From: PMG-095 sp049324695
Lineage (GTDB): Bacteria; Myxococcota_A; Polyangia; Polyangiales; Polyangiaceae
DNA length: 64,000 nucleotides
NCBI GenBank assembly: GCA_049324695.1
Contig: JBMOMJ010000005.1
Span: forward strand, 144,140 to 208,139
Reading direction: 5' to 3'
A model generated the notes under the pieces. That model searched no databases. It worked only from the letters and a program-made list of their open reading frames with translations, and was not told where the DNA came from. Position 1 is the first letter of the stretch. Every line of letters begins with the position of its first letter. Below, one piece after another: positions 51,665 to 60,585 of this stretch. The translations under genes and the position numbers were made by a program.

Positions 51665-52549
51665 ATGAACTCCACCAAAGGCAAGACAGCAAAGCGGGTT
51701 CTGGCGGCTCTGGCAGCCAGCTTCGCATTCTGCGCATTCAGCGAACGCGCCCAGGCGCAAGAGATTCTGCTCACTGGTCCTCTCGCCGGCGCTCCGGCGG
51801 TGCGCAAGCTGCGGTTGCATCGCCAATCGCGCTTCGAAATCGCGCCGCTAGCGTCGTTCACGTTGCTCGATCCGTACGAACGCACGATTCTGTTCGGCGC
51901 GCGCCTCAACTACAACATCACGGATTGGTTGGGCATCGGTCTCTACGGTGCGTTCGGCGCCGTGAAGATCCCGACCGCGCTCACGGATCACATCCAAGAG
52001 GTCAACGTCCAGCGCCGCAACGATCCGGCGAACGACGCTGTGGGCGGCTACGAGAACACGGTTACCGGTCGCCTCACTAAGGTGAACCTGAGCAGCGATT
52101 TCAAGAAGCAGATCGGCGAGATTGACTGGATTGTCGCGCCGCAGCTGACCTTGGTGCCATTCCGCGGCAAGATCGCGCTGTTCCAGAGCGTCTACCTCGA
52201 TACGGACCTGTACTTCTTCGGTGGTCCTGCGTTCGTGGGCGTGAACGAGCGCCCGAACTGCGACAACTGCGGCGCGGATTCGTTCACGCGCAAGACGCAC
52301 ATGGCGATTGCTCCGACTTTCGGCCTCGGGCTCTCGTTCTACGTGAACAAGTGGAGCGCGTTGGGCGTCGAGTGGCGCGGCCTGCCCTTCTCGCGCAACA
52401 CCGGCGGCTTCGATACCGCGGGTGGTGGCAAAGACGACAACTTCCCGGATGACAAGATCACCGAGGCAGACCGTCGCTTCCAGTTCAACCAGATGCTGAC
52501 CGTCAGCTACAGCTTCTTCCTGCCGACGAAGTACAAGATCAGCGAGTAG
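51665..52549 (+). CDS. Outer-membrane beta-barrel, GltA/GltB type (second of pair)
   Basis: 294 residues from the ATG at 51665 (AAGGGCGAAGC upstream). Signal peptide VLAALAASFAFCAFSERAQAQ. The mature protein starts EILLTGPLAGAPAVRKLRLHRQSRFEIAPLASFTLLDPYERTILFGARLNYNITDWLGIGLYG, the same strand pattern as its upstream neighbour. A CDNC pair (NCDNCGAD) probably lies in a surface loop. It ends in an amphipathic terminal strand, MLTVSYSFFLPTKYKISE. It forms a two-gene operon with the preceding barrel and is followed by a strong terminator. In M. xanthus gltA and gltB are adjacent to gltC; here gltC is about 7 kb away beside gltD. Confidence 0.8.
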   Translation: MNSTKGKTAKRVLAALAASFAFCAFSERAQAQEILLTGPLAGAPAVRKLRLHRQSRFEIAPLASFTLLDPYERTILFGARLNYNITDWLGIGLYGAFGAVKIPTALTDHIQEVNVQRRNDPANDAVGGYENTVTGRLTKVNLSSDFKKQIGEIDWIVAPQLTLVPFRGKIALFQSVYLDTDLYFFGGPAFVGVNERPNCDNCGADSFTRKTHMAIAPTFGLGLSFYVNKWSALGVEWRGLPFSRNTGGFDTAGGGKDDNFPDDKITEADRRFQFNQMLTVSYSFFLPTKYKISE

Positions 52550-52575
52550 CCCGCTCCTCAGGGGCAACGCAGTGA

Positions 52576-52614
52576 TTCGGGCGAGTTCCTAACGGGCTCG
52601 CCCGAACTGCTTTT
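52576..52614 (+). terminator. Rho-independent terminator of the barrel operon
   Basis: TTCGGGCGAG (52576-52585) pairs perfectly with CTCGCCCGAA (52597-52606), loop 11 nt, followed by CTGC and TTTT. The best intrinsic terminator in the window. Confidence 0.75.
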
Positions 52615-52656
52615 GTGAATCCGGCGCGGCCAAGGCTCCGGGTTGCGCGGAAGTGC

Positions 52657-53397
52657 CTAGCCTACCGCCACGATGCGACCACCCTGAAGGCGATAGGCGT
52701 TCGGCAGCGCTTCCTGACAAGTGGTTGTCAGCTCCGAGGGGATCTCCCAGCCCACTTCGGCGAGACGCTGCGCAATGCGGTTCTTGATGCGCTGCGACTC
52801 CTCCCCTGCCAATGCTGCGACCAGGGCGGGTGCGCTGGCAGGAAAACCGAGTTCGAAGACGGAGGTCACGGTGGCGAAGCGCACAGGCTCACTTGCGTCT
52901 TGTAAGAATGGCTCGAGCGCGACGCGCACGTCCTCGGTCTTGAACTGACCGAGCTCAGTGATGAGCTGCACCTTCGGCTCCACGTTGCGCACGTATTCGG
53001 TGTCGTATTGGTCGAGCAACGAGAGCAGCTCTTCGGCATACGACTCTATCGGCACGATGCTCTTCAACACGCGCAGCGGCCAGGTGAGGCTTTCTGCTTT
53101 CTTGCAGTAGGCACGCACTGGCTCCAACGCGAGATCACCCGCTGCGACGATGCCCCGAACGCACGCCTCTTTCTCTTCCTGATCCGTAATCGAAGGATCG
53201 AGGGACCAATCGAAGCGCTTCAGCAGCACCCGCGCAGCGCCCGCGGTTTCCATGCGCGACAACGTCTCGATCGCCTCTTGGCGGTCGATGTTCTGCGAGA
53301 GCTTGCTGCCCACGAGGCGCTCGTAACGAGCCAGCTCACGCTCGTTGACACGCGGCGCCTCGCTCTTCTTTTTGGAGAATATGTCGAAAAGTCCCAT
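52657..53397 (-). CDS. Cytoplasmic HEAT-repeat protein
   Basis: 246 residues from the ATG at 53397 (MGLFDIFSKKKSEAPRVNERELARYERL). No signal peptide. Several HEAT-like repeats occur: AIETLSRMETAGAARVLLKRFDWSLDPSITDQEEKEACVRGIV and EDVRVALEPFLQDASEPVRFATVTSVFELGFPASAPALVAAL. It ends in a short beta segment (ALPNAYRLQGGRIVAVG). Probably a protein-interaction scaffold; partners unknown. It converges on the barrel operon and lies downstream of the sensor gene by 138 bases. Confidence 0.8.
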   Translation of the reverse strand: MGLFDIFSKKKSEAPRVNERELARYERLVGSKLSQNIDRQEAIETLSRMETAGAARVLLKRFDWSLDPSITDQEEKEACVRGIVAAGDLALEPVRAYCKKAESLTWPLRVLKSIVPIESYAEELLSLLDQYDTEYVRNVEPKVQLITELGQFKTEDVRVALEPFLQDASEPVRFATVTSVFELGFPASAPALVAALAGEESQRIKNRIAQRLAEVGWEIPSELTTTCQEALPNAYRLQGGRIVAVG

Positions 53398-53535
53398 GGG
53401 TCGTGCCCCGGCGGTGCCGGAGCCGCTCATATAGCGCGCCTCTCACGAAGCTACAGTGGGTTTGTGCTGGGCCCGTTTTCCAGCGACGCAAAGGCGCCGA
53501 ACCAAGCGCTTCGGCGCGCGATGAGTCGCCTCGGC

Positions 53536-54990
53536 TCAGGGCAGCGGCACTGCGTTCAGTACCACCGAATTTCCCCTGAGTTGCACCTGATAGCGTACCG
53601 GGCGTCCGTGTTTTTGACCCATTTCGCGCTCGCTCGCCTGAATCTTGTTCTGAAAAGCCGCGAGGGTGATGTGGTCGACCGGATCGCCCAGTTGACGCTT
53701 GGCCGCAATGTACTCGTCGTACAGCCGTCGGTAGTATTGATCGGCGGGTTCCTCGGCGAGTGATGCCGCAACGGACGGATCGGCCTGGCCTTGGACCGCG
53801 CTTTCGTCGACGGCGAGCGCCTCCTGAAAATCCTGGGCGCGCGGTGCGTGTGAGGGACGACCTTCATCGTCGGTTGTATCCTCGGCCACACCCATCAAGG
53901 CGTTCAACAACGAGTTGATGCGGAACACCAAACCACCCAACTCGTCGTGTTCGATTTGAAAACGCAGATCGGAGCTGCCGTTGATGATCGCAAGCAGCCC
54001 ATCTTCGAGTTCGGAGACAGGACCCGAGATGTAGTTGCCGAGCAAGGTGCCGCCGATGGCAACCAGCACCAAGCCGAGACCAGTGACTGCGAGCACCGGC
54101 CACAATACGCCGCCCATGCTGCCCACCAGCGATCCTGGCACCGCCGCGACCAAGACTGCTTTCTGCTCGCTGTAGCCTGTAACGCCCACGACGCCGAAAA
54201 CGTGCTCGCCGCTCTCGGCGTCGACGTTCACGACCGTTCCGGAAGCCACGGCTCCACGCGCCGCAGCCGCAACCGCGGGCCGTGCCGCAGCCGATCCGAC
54301 GTCGGCGGTCGCGCTATTGCTTTCCGCCAACACCTCCACACCCTTCTCCGACAACACCTCGAAGAACAACGTGTGGCCGCTGGTGAGCTCACTCGTGCGG
54401 GTCATGCGCTCATCGTTCAGCGGAGTGCCGACCACCACGGCGCCGATCACTTTGCCGCTCTCAGCATGAATCGCTGCGTAGCTGGCAAGCAGCTGCTCTT
54501 GACGCTGTCGATTCAGCCACACGGCGCTGCCCGTCGAGCCCGCTTTGATTGCGGCCGCCACCGACGGGTACACGCTCGCGATGTTGTCGCCCCGCATCAA
54601 CGCCGAACCATTACGTCCGACCGCAACGCCCTGCTCGTCGACGATCAACACGAGCGTCGGCGCCATCTTCGCGAAGGTGGGCTCGCCCACGGCTGCATCG
54701 CGCAGGCGATTGGCTTCCACAGTCGCCGCGTCCGAACGTGCGTTGGGCGAAAGGTTGTTGAAGACCGCTCGGACCGAATCAGACGACGCCTGCTGCTCGA
54801 GCCAGCGCTCGAGCCGGAGCCCGTCCAGGGTGAGCTGAGCAGTCGCAGCGCGCAGGGCTTGTTCGGCTTCGCGCTTACGTTCCGCGGGGTTGGCAAGAAT
54901 GTCCCGGAGCGAAGTCGCCAGGAGGACATACGTGAGCAGGCCGACCACGATCAGGATTCCGGCGTTTACGACGATGATCTTCCAACGCAT
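53536..54990 (-). CDS. Membrane sensor with Cache-like and HAMP-like regions and a myxobacterial C-terminal domain
   Basis: 484 residues from the ATG at 54990. Helix 1 is MRWKIIVVNAGILIVVGLLTYVLLATSL. The periplasmic region (~30-310) looks like a double Cache/dCACHE fold (PTLVLIVDEQGVAVGRNG; SYAAIHAESGKVIGAVVVGTPLNDERM). Helix 2 is about 315-340, followed by a HAMP-like segment GNYISGPVSELEDGLLAIINGSSDLRF. There is no MCP or kinase domain. The C-terminal ~75 residues (YYRRLYDEYIAAKRQLGDP to VRYQVQLRGNSVVLNAVPLP) resemble a domain shared by myxobacterial proteins of the MXAN_5187 kind; that recollection should be checked. Role unknown, probably a ligand sensor working through another protein. 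Confidence 0.8.
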   Translation of the reverse strand: MRWKIIVVNAGILIVVGLLTYVLLATSLRDILANPAERKREAEQALRAATAQLTLDGLRLERWLEQQASSDSVRAVFNNLSPNARSDAATVEANRLRDAAVGEPTFAKMAPTLVLIVDEQGVAVGRNGSALMRGDNIASVYPSVAAAIKAGSTGSAVWLNRQRQEQLLASYAAIHAESGKVIGAVVVGTPLNDERMTRTSELTSGHTLFFEVLSEKGVEVLAESNSATADVGSAAARPAVAAAARGAVASGTVVNVDAESGEHVFGVVGVTGYSEQKAVLVAAVPGSLVGSMGGVLWPVLAVTGLGLVLVAIGGTLLGNYISGPVSELEDGLLAIINGSSDLRFQIEHDELGGLVFRINSLLNALMGVAEDTTDDEGRPSHAPRAQDFQEALAVDESAVQGQADPSVAASLAEEPADQYYRRLYDEYIAAKRQLGDPVDHITLAAFQNKIQASEREMGQKHGRPVRYQVQLRGNSVVLNAVPLP

Positions 54991-55273
54991 TCTGGGCCCC
55001 TTATGTGGTGCGCCGGCAGCCGGGGACGTACCGGAATCGCACCTCTTGATGCCGGTGCGCGAAACCAAGTGGGGTCACGCGACGCCCGGCGTTAATCACG
55101 CTACTACTTCGGGCGGGCGAGCTCTAGGTCTTTGCAACTCCCGCTCTTCTCGGGCCAATTCGAGAAATGACCGGACGATGGGACAGCCAAGTGTCGTACC
55201 CTGTCTTCGCTCGCCAATCACAGGCGCATACGAGTCTCACTCCGCGCGAGCGCGCTAGAACCTGACTACAGAG

Positions 55274-56293
55274 ATGGCACTCCTCGTCGACGATCCGGTT
55301 TTTCTCGAGCATCACGCCAACGTCGAACACCCCGAGCGACCCGAGCGACTCAGGGCCGCGCGGCGTGCGGTAGAGCGTGCCCGCAGCCAATGTCACTTCG
55401 TGGATCTCGCCGCGCGTGACGCGTCGCTGGACGAACTCGTTCGCGTGCACACAGAGGACTACCTCAACCAGCTAGGCCGAGTGGCCGGCAACTGGGGCAT
55501 GCTCGACGCCGACACCTTCATCTCGCCGCGCTCCATCGACGCGGCGACGCGCGCCGCTGGCGCATCCGTTGCGCTCGTCGAGGCTCTGCTGACTGGCGAG
55601 GAGCAGTGGGGTGCGGCCCTGCTGCGCCCGCCAGGCCATCACGCGCGTCCAGGCACAGCGATGGGCTTTTGCTTGCTGAACAACGTTGCGGTCGCTGCGG
55701 CGCACGCGCGCGCGAAGGGCGTCGAGCGTGTGCTGGTCCTGGACTGGGACGTACACCACGGCAACGGCACTCAAGAGATGTTCTACGCGGATCCACACGT
55801 GCTCTACGTGTCGTTGCATCAGGCGCCGTACTATCCCGGCACCGGTGCAGCGAACGAGGTCGGCGTGGGCGAGGGACACGGCTACACGGTGAATGTCCCG
55901 CTCTCCGCGGGTGCAACGGACGCTGTCTACGCTGCAGCTTTTCAGCGGATCGTTGGTCCGATTATCGACGAATATCGACCCGGTCTCGCGCTCGTGAGCG
56001 CCGGCTTCGACGCGCACATTCGCGATCCGCTGGGCGGAATGGCGCTCACCGACGCGGCCTACGGCTGGCTCGCGGCTGAGCTCCGACGTGCGCTGCCGAA
56101 GGACACACGCATCGGCGTGCTGCTCGAAGGTGGTTACGACCTCGCCGCGCTCGAAAGCGCGCTCGGCGCCTGTTTCGATGCGCTCTCCGGAGCCCCCGCA
56201 CCAACCGCCCCCACAGAAATCGCGGGATCTGTGCACGAATCGGAGTTGGCGCGTGCATTCAGCCTTCAGCGGCGCCACTGGCATCTCGGCTGA
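55274..56293 (+). CDS. Histone-deacetylase superfamily amidohydrolase
   Basis: 339 residues, class II-like bacterial deacetylase (AcuC/acetylpolyamine amidohydrolase fold). Catalytic residues are complete: His pair in RPPGHHA (122-123), zinc ligands in DWDVHHGNGT (D159, H161), a third aspartate in SAGFDAH, and the transition-state Tyr in EGGYDL. The opening HPERPERL is also typical. It removes acetyl groups from lysines or from small amines; the substrate cannot be read from sequence. Starts at ATG 55274, divergent from the sensor gene with 283 bases between, and is followed by tRNA-His. Confidence 0.93.
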   Translation: MALLVDDPVFLEHHANVEHPERPERLRAARRAVERARSQCHFVDLAARDASLDELVRVHTEDYLNQLGRVAGNWGMLDADTFISPRSIDAATRAAGASVALVEALLTGEEQWGAALLRPPGHHARPGTAMGFCLLNNVAVAAAHARAKGVERVLVLDWDVHHGNGTQEMFYADPHVLYVSLHQAPYYPGTGAANEVGVGEGHGYTVNVPLSAGATDAVYAAAFQRIVGPIIDEYRPGLALVSAGFDAHIRDPLGGMALTDAAYGWLAAELRRALPKDTRIGVLLEGGYDLAALESALGACFDALSGAPAPTAPTEIAGSVHESELARAFSLQRRHWHLG

Positions 56294-56436
56294 CAGAAAA
56301 TTCACGAGAGAAGCAGCGAAGACGCCTATTTCGCTCGAGATCGCGATGTGTGGTTGCAGGCCCCCCACTGCTTGCGCTAAATGCGGCGCTCCTCAGGGAC
56401 GGACAGCTCGCCGGCCTTGAGGTGCAAGACCCCCAT

Positions 56437-56509
56437 GGTGGCTGTAGCTCAGTGGTAGAGCACTGGATTGTGGCTCCGGTTGTCGCGGGTTCGATCCCCG
56501 TCAGTCACC
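56437..56509 (+). tRNA. tRNA-His (GUG)
   Basis: Cloverleaf with the extra G-1 (56437) facing C73 (56509), the tRNA-His identity pair. Acceptor stem GTGGCTG/CAGTCAC, anticodon loop TTGTGGC with anticodon GTG, T loop TTCGATC. CCA is not encoded (CCG follows). Confidence 0.95.
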
Positions 56510-56735
56510 CCGAAAACGAGCACTCAGAGATCGGTCAGCGAGACGCGCGACCGAGCTTCTGTGTGCTCGAGCTCACAACCACGCGCCTCCCGCGCGCTCG
56601 CTGACGGTACCCTGAACCGGTTACTCTCAACTACCGGGCATGTAGGTAGAGTCCGCGATCTCGGTAGTGCTTGGGAACGAGAACTCTGGATACTCTGACG
56701 ACAAGTCGGAGTAGACTGAAGACTTGGAGGATCTG

Positions 56736-57296
56736 ATGCAGCGACGTTTCGACTGGGTTTTCGCTCTCGGCGCTCTTGCAGGCATCGGCTGTAGCGGCCC
56801 AGTCCCGACGGCGGCTGCGGTGGGGCTACAGATCAACGTCAGCGCGACTGGCGCGTGCGGCGTCGTTGGTGCACAGCCTCCGGACGATGTCGGCAATCCT
56901 CCGCCCGATCACAGCAAAGGCATTTCCGGCAAGCGCGTCTACGATGGCGAAGGCGGCGTCAGCGCTTCCTGCTCCGTCAAGGGTGCCGGGCCTTGGCAAA
57001 TCTCGACGCGCATCGCATCGAACAATCCGCGGGTTACATTTCTGATCGACAACGGCGTGATCAACACCGATGGCAGCGGCACTGGCTCCATCAGTTTGTC
57101 GACCCAGGCTATCGCCAACTCGGTCTCTAGTCCGCCCGGCTCGCCCTGCACGTTGACGGCGATCGAGAGCGGCGACGGCATCACGGTGAAGCCGGGAGCG
57201 GTGTGGGCCACGTTCTCGTGCCCGAACTTGTACGCGCCGCCTAGTCAGACCTGCTTCGTGAACGGCGAGTTCGTTCTCGAAAACTGCGACAAGTGA
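56736..57296 (+). CDS. Small exported lipoprotein, unknown
   Basis: 186 residues from the ATG at 56736, which has TTGGAGGA upstream; an in-frame TTG at 56724 overlaps that site. Signal RRFDWVFALGALAGIGC gives a lipobox (AGIGC). The mature part has six cysteines and is beta-rich (GVSASCSVKGAGPWQISTRIASNNPRVTFLIDNGVINTDGSGTGSISLST), with an Ig-like feel. No family recognised. It converges on the PP2C gene with a perfect GAAA-loop hairpin in between. Confidence 0.75.
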   Translation: MQRRFDWVFALGALAGIGCSGPVPTAAAVGLQINVSATGACGVVGAQPPDDVGNPPPDHSKGISGKRVYDGEGGVSASCSVKGAGPWQISTRIASNNPRVTFLIDNGVINTDGSGTGSISLSTQAIANSVSSPPGSPCTLTAIESGDGITVKPGAVWATFSCPNLYAPPSQTCFVNGEFVLENCDK

Positions 57297-57305
57297 GCAG
57301 GTACG

Positions 57306-57329
57306 CTGCGGCGCTGAAAAGCGCCGCAG
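57306..57329. terminator. Bidirectional hairpin with GAAA tetraloop
   Basis: CTGCGGCGCT (57306-57315) and AGCGCCGCAG (57320-57329) form a perfect 10-bp stem closed by GAAA. It lies in the 42-base gap between convergent genes; no T tract on either side. Confidence 0.6.
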
Positions 57330-57338
57330 GCCGCTCAG

Positions 57339-58205
57339 TCACGGCTTCGCAGCCGTAGAACCAGCCGGCGGTGTGTCCGCGGTAGGGTCGTCCGAACGCT
57401 CCACGAGCGGCAGCGTATCCGAGAAGCGCTGCGGCTCAGTGTCACCTTCGACGCGCACGATCAGTGCCGTGATGTTGTCCTCGCCGCCGTGCTCGTTCGC
57501 GAGCGCAACCAAACGCCGGCACGCATCCTCCAGATCTTGCGACGAGTTCACGACGTCGCAAATCTCCGAGTCGTCGATCATGCCGCTGAGGCCGTCGGAG
57601 CACAGCACGTAGATGTCGCCGACCTGAGCGTCATCCCCCTGCAGATCCACCGCGACCTGATCCTGCATGCCGAGCGCACGCGTGATCACGTTCTTGGGCA
57701 ACTCACTACGCTGCTCCTCCGTGAGCTCCGGCATCGCGAGCAGGTAATCATTCACCAACGAGTGATCGCGCGTCATCTGCACGATCTGCCCCTGCCGCAC
57801 CCGGTACGCGCGACTGTCGCCCACGTGCCCGATGTACATCTTGCCGCGCTTGCCGTTGAACAGCGCACCCACGACAGTGGTGCCCATGCCCTGGTATTCA
57901 CGCGAGCGGTTGCTGCGATCGATGATTTGACGGTTCGCGATCTTGATGCCCGTGAGCAGCCGGTTCTCCTCCTCGGAGAGGCGGGCGTCGAAGTGGAACG
58001 GCCAGGTGAAGTCTTCGGTCGCGGTGGTGCGGAAGAAGTCCACGATGGCTTCGGTCGCTAAGCGACTCGCGACATCACCCGCGCGGTGCCCACCCATCCC
58101 ATCAGCGACGATGTAGAGCGCATGCTCCTTCAGGATCGCAAAGCTGTCCTCGTTGTGATCGCGCTGCAGACCGACATCGGTGATTCCAGCTGCTACGGCG
58201 CGCAT
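57339..58205 (-). CDS. PP2C-type Ser/Thr protein phosphatase
   Basis: 288 residues from the ATG at 58205; a TTG one codon upstream is not preferred. PP2C motifs run in order: RDHNEDSF, VADGMGGHRAGDVAS (metal Asp), TTVVGALF, GHVGDSRAYRVRQGQI, ITRALG, LCSDGLSGMIDD and GGEDNITALIV. All metal-binding aspartates are present. It removes phosphate from Ser/Thr and counterbalances Hanks kinases; one such kinase gene lies 1 kb upstream on the same strand, beyond frr. No membrane segment. The C-terminal ~30 residues are Pro/Thr/Ala-rich and probably disordered. Confidence 0.95.
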   Translation of the reverse strand: MRAVAAGITDVGLQRDHNEDSFAILKEHALYIVADGMGGHRAGDVASRLATEAIVDFFRTTATEDFTWPFHFDARLSEEENRLLTGIKIANRQIIDRSNRSREYQGMGTTVVGALFNGKRGKMYIGHVGDSRAYRVRQGQIVQMTRDHSLVNDYLLAMPELTEEQRSELPKNVITRALGMQDQVAVDLQGDDAQVGDIYVLCSDGLSGMIDDSEICDVVNSSQDLEDACRRLVALANEHGGEDNITALIVRVEGDTEPQRFSDTLPLVERSDDPTADTPPAGSTAAKP

Positions 58206-58480
58206 CAAACCCAGTCCTTTTGAGGAGCCGACCCGTGAATTAGCACTCCGAAAAAAGTTTCATGGCGAAGCCAGCCTGTCAAGGTCGAGTGCTCGGTTTG
58301 CGCCTTTCAAAAACGGCGCTTTCTCGGCAATGCGGGCTGGTAGTCAGCGCTTCTTGCACGTGCGAAGAGGCCGTGCGAGGGCGCGCGGCTACCCGTCGAA
58401 CAAGGCCCGCCAGGCTCTCTGGCCAGCTCCCGCCCAACGCACAGCCGCCACGCTCCCAGCGTTGCTGCCGGCGAATCACG

Positions 58481-59038
58481 TCAAATCGTGAGGATTTCTT
58501 TTTCCTTCGCGGCGATGATTTGGTCCACACCAGCAACCGCTTCAGAGACGGTTTCTTCGGCCTTCTTCTTGCCGCGTTCGACGTCGTCTTCGCTCGCGTC
58601 ACCGTTGTCTTTGATCTCGTTCAGCATGTCGAGCGCCTCGTGGCGCGACTTGCGAATGCCCACTTTGGCTTCCTCGCCCTGCTTGCGCGCGACCTTCACC
58701 AAGTCCTTGCGCCGCTCTTCGCTGAGCGCGGGGATCGGAATGCGAATGAGCTCACCATCGGTTTGCGGGTTCAAGCCGAGGCCGCTCTCGCGAATGGCTT
58801 TCTCGATGGCTTGCACTTGCGACTTGTCCCACGGCTTCACCGTGAGCATGCGCGGCTCGGGAACGCTCACCGTCGCCATCTGCGCGATGGGCGTGGTGGT
58901 GCCGTAGTAGTCGACCTTGATCGAATCGAGCATGCCACCGTGTGCACGGCCCGTACGAAGCTTCGCGAGTTCACGCTTGAGTGCATCCTTGGCACTCTCG
59001 GTCGCCTTCTTCAGCTCGGAAAGGACTTCGTCGATCAT
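58481..59038 (-). CDS. frr: Ribosome recycling factor
   Basis: 185 residues, the standard length. It has the signature core KLRTGRAHGGMLDSIKVDYYGTTTPIAQMATVSVPEPRMLTVKPWD and the three-helix bundle continuing to the end. RRF with EF-G splits post-termination ribosomes. In most bacteria frr follows rpsB-tsf-pyrH; here none of these is next to it, and the neighbours are a kinase and a PP2C phosphatase. Confidence 0.97.
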   Translation of the reverse strand: MIDEVLSELKKATESAKDALKRELAKLRTGRAHGGMLDSIKVDYYGTTTPIAQMATVSVPEPRMLTVKPWDKSQVQAIEKAIRESGLGLNPQTDGELIRIPIPALSEERRKDLVKVARKQGEEAKVGIRKSRHEALDMLNEIKDNGDASEDDVERGKKKAEETVSEAVAGVDQIIAAKEKEILTI

Positions 59039-59211
59039 CCTGCACCCATTTCACTTGGTAGAACGGCCGGAGCACGAACCTGCCAGCCGGGGTCGGGGTA
59101 TAACCCGAGACACGGCGCGGTTCCACGCCTTCGCCCAAGCGTGCGACGATTTCGCTGACACCGCGCCGTGAATCCGCACAGGGTGTGCTCGATTTCTGCG
59201 AACAGAAGCCG

Positions 59212-60441
59212 TCAGCGCCGCTTCTTCTTGCGCTGTGGCGCGGCCCCTGCGTCCTTCGGCGCGTCACCCGCGTCCGCCTGGCGCGCCCAAAAGGCTGCCT
59301 CAGACTCACGCAGCTTGCGCTCGTTTTCGCGCTCGATCACGGCACGAGCGCTGGCGGCGACCGCCGCTGCTTCTGCCCCAGCTGCCTTGGTGCGTTGCAC
59401 CACGTAGTAACCCAAGAGCGCCAGCATGCCGCTCGCGCCGAGCAGAATGCCTGCCAGGATCAAACCGCGACGCGACGCGCGCGGTTCCTCGACGGCGGCT
59501 AGGTCCACGCTTCGCGACGGCGCCAATTCGAACGCAGCATTCTCACGGCGTTCTTGATTCCACGACTCCAAGGACGAAAGCGCCTTGGCCGCTTCGGCGA
59601 TGGAAGGAAAGCGTTCGTCGAGTCGGCGAGCGCAAGCGCGCTTGAACCACTCGTCGAACGCCTGGGGCAGCTCGGGCGCAATCCGCGAAGGCACTGGCAT
59701 CGGCGCTGCGCACACCTTCAACACGACGTCTCCAATCGCGTCGCCTTCGAATGGAACGCGACCACACGCAGCGGCGAATGCGCAGGCTCCCAGGGACCAA
59801 ATATCCGAAGCAGGCCCCACCGGCGCCGATGCCGTCAGCGCCTCCGGACTCATGTAATGCGGCGTGCCCAGCACCATGCCTGCTTGTGTCGTGCCGGCTC
59901 CGCGCGCAGCGTCGTCCTCCACGATCTTGGCGATGCCGAAATCCACCAATTTCACCAGGTACCCGAGCGGACCCGCGTCGCGTTCACGCGCCAAGAAAAC
60001 GTTGTCCGGCTTCAGGTCGCGATGAACGATCCCCTGCTCGTGCGCAGCGATCAACGCGCGCGCCGCCTGCCCGATGATCGCCACGACTTCGGCGAGCGGC
60101 AAACGTCCACGCCGCCGAATCATCTGCTCCAGCGATTCCCCGTCCAGATACTCCATCACGATGTACGGCTCGCTGTCTGCCGTCACTCCGTGATCGTGCA
60201 CAGCGACCGCGTGACGCGTCTTCAAACGCGCAGCGGCCTTGGCTTCCGTATCGAAGCGCCGCAACGCCTCCACGCTATTCGTCAGCCGTGGGTGAATGAA
60301 CTTGATCGCGACCAGTTGCCCCAACGTCAGGTGGCGCCCTGCCCACACTGAGCCCATTCCGCCTTGCCCGAGCATCCGTTCCACCCGGTAGCGTCCGGCC
60401 ACGATCTTGCCCGCGTAATCGAGCGTCGACGAATCGGTCAT
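59212..60441 (-). CDS. Hanks-type Ser/Thr protein kinase with C-terminal membrane helix
   Basis: 409 residues from the ATG at 60441 (MTDSSTLDYAGKIVAGRYRVERMLGQGGMG); the in-frame GTG at 60477 adds a basic non-conserved leader. Glycine loop GQGGMGSVW, ATP lysine in VAIKF (K47), HRDLKPDN (140-147), DFG at 167-169, and GTPHYMSPEAL. A transmembrane helix (about residues 340-362, GLILAGILLGASGMLALLGYYVV) is followed by a ~60-residue Ala/Glu/Lys-rich extracytoplasmic tail ending RKKKRR. Fully catalytic. Divergent from the EEP gene, upstream of frr and PP2C on the same strand. Confidence 0.93.
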   Translation of the reverse strand: MTDSSTLDYAGKIVAGRYRVERMLGQGGMGSVWAGRHLTLGQLVAIKFIHPRLTNSVEALRRFDTEAKAAARLKTRHAVAVHDHGVTADSEPYIVMEYLDGESLEQMIRRRGRLPLAEVVAIIGQAARALIAAHEQGIVHRDLKPDNVFLARERDAGPLGYLVKLVDFGIAKIVEDDAARGAGTTQAGMVLGTPHYMSPEALTASAPVGPASDIWSLGACAFAAACGRVPFEGDAIGDVVLKVCAAPMPVPSRIAPELPQAFDEWFKRACARRLDERFPSIAEAAKALSSLESWNQERRENAAFELAPSRSVDLAAVEEPRASRRGLILAGILLGASGMLALLGYYVVQRTKAAGAEAAAVAASARAVIERENERKLRESEAAFWARQADAGDAPKDAGAAPQRKKKRR

Positions 60442-60585
60442 GCGTCTTCGAAAACGCCCCGCGGCGCTTAGGTTCACGAGTGTATCTCAGGTCGGCCGGC
60501 CTCGGCGCGATCTTCGCCAGACTCCAGCACACACACATCCGCACCACCGCGCCGTAGCAGCATCCTGTGCCATACTCGGCGAGGG

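Noticed and set aside
56350..56604. 84-codon ORF containing CSSVVEHWIVAPVVAGSIPVSHP
   Set aside because: This is translated tRNA-His, a common spurious annotation.
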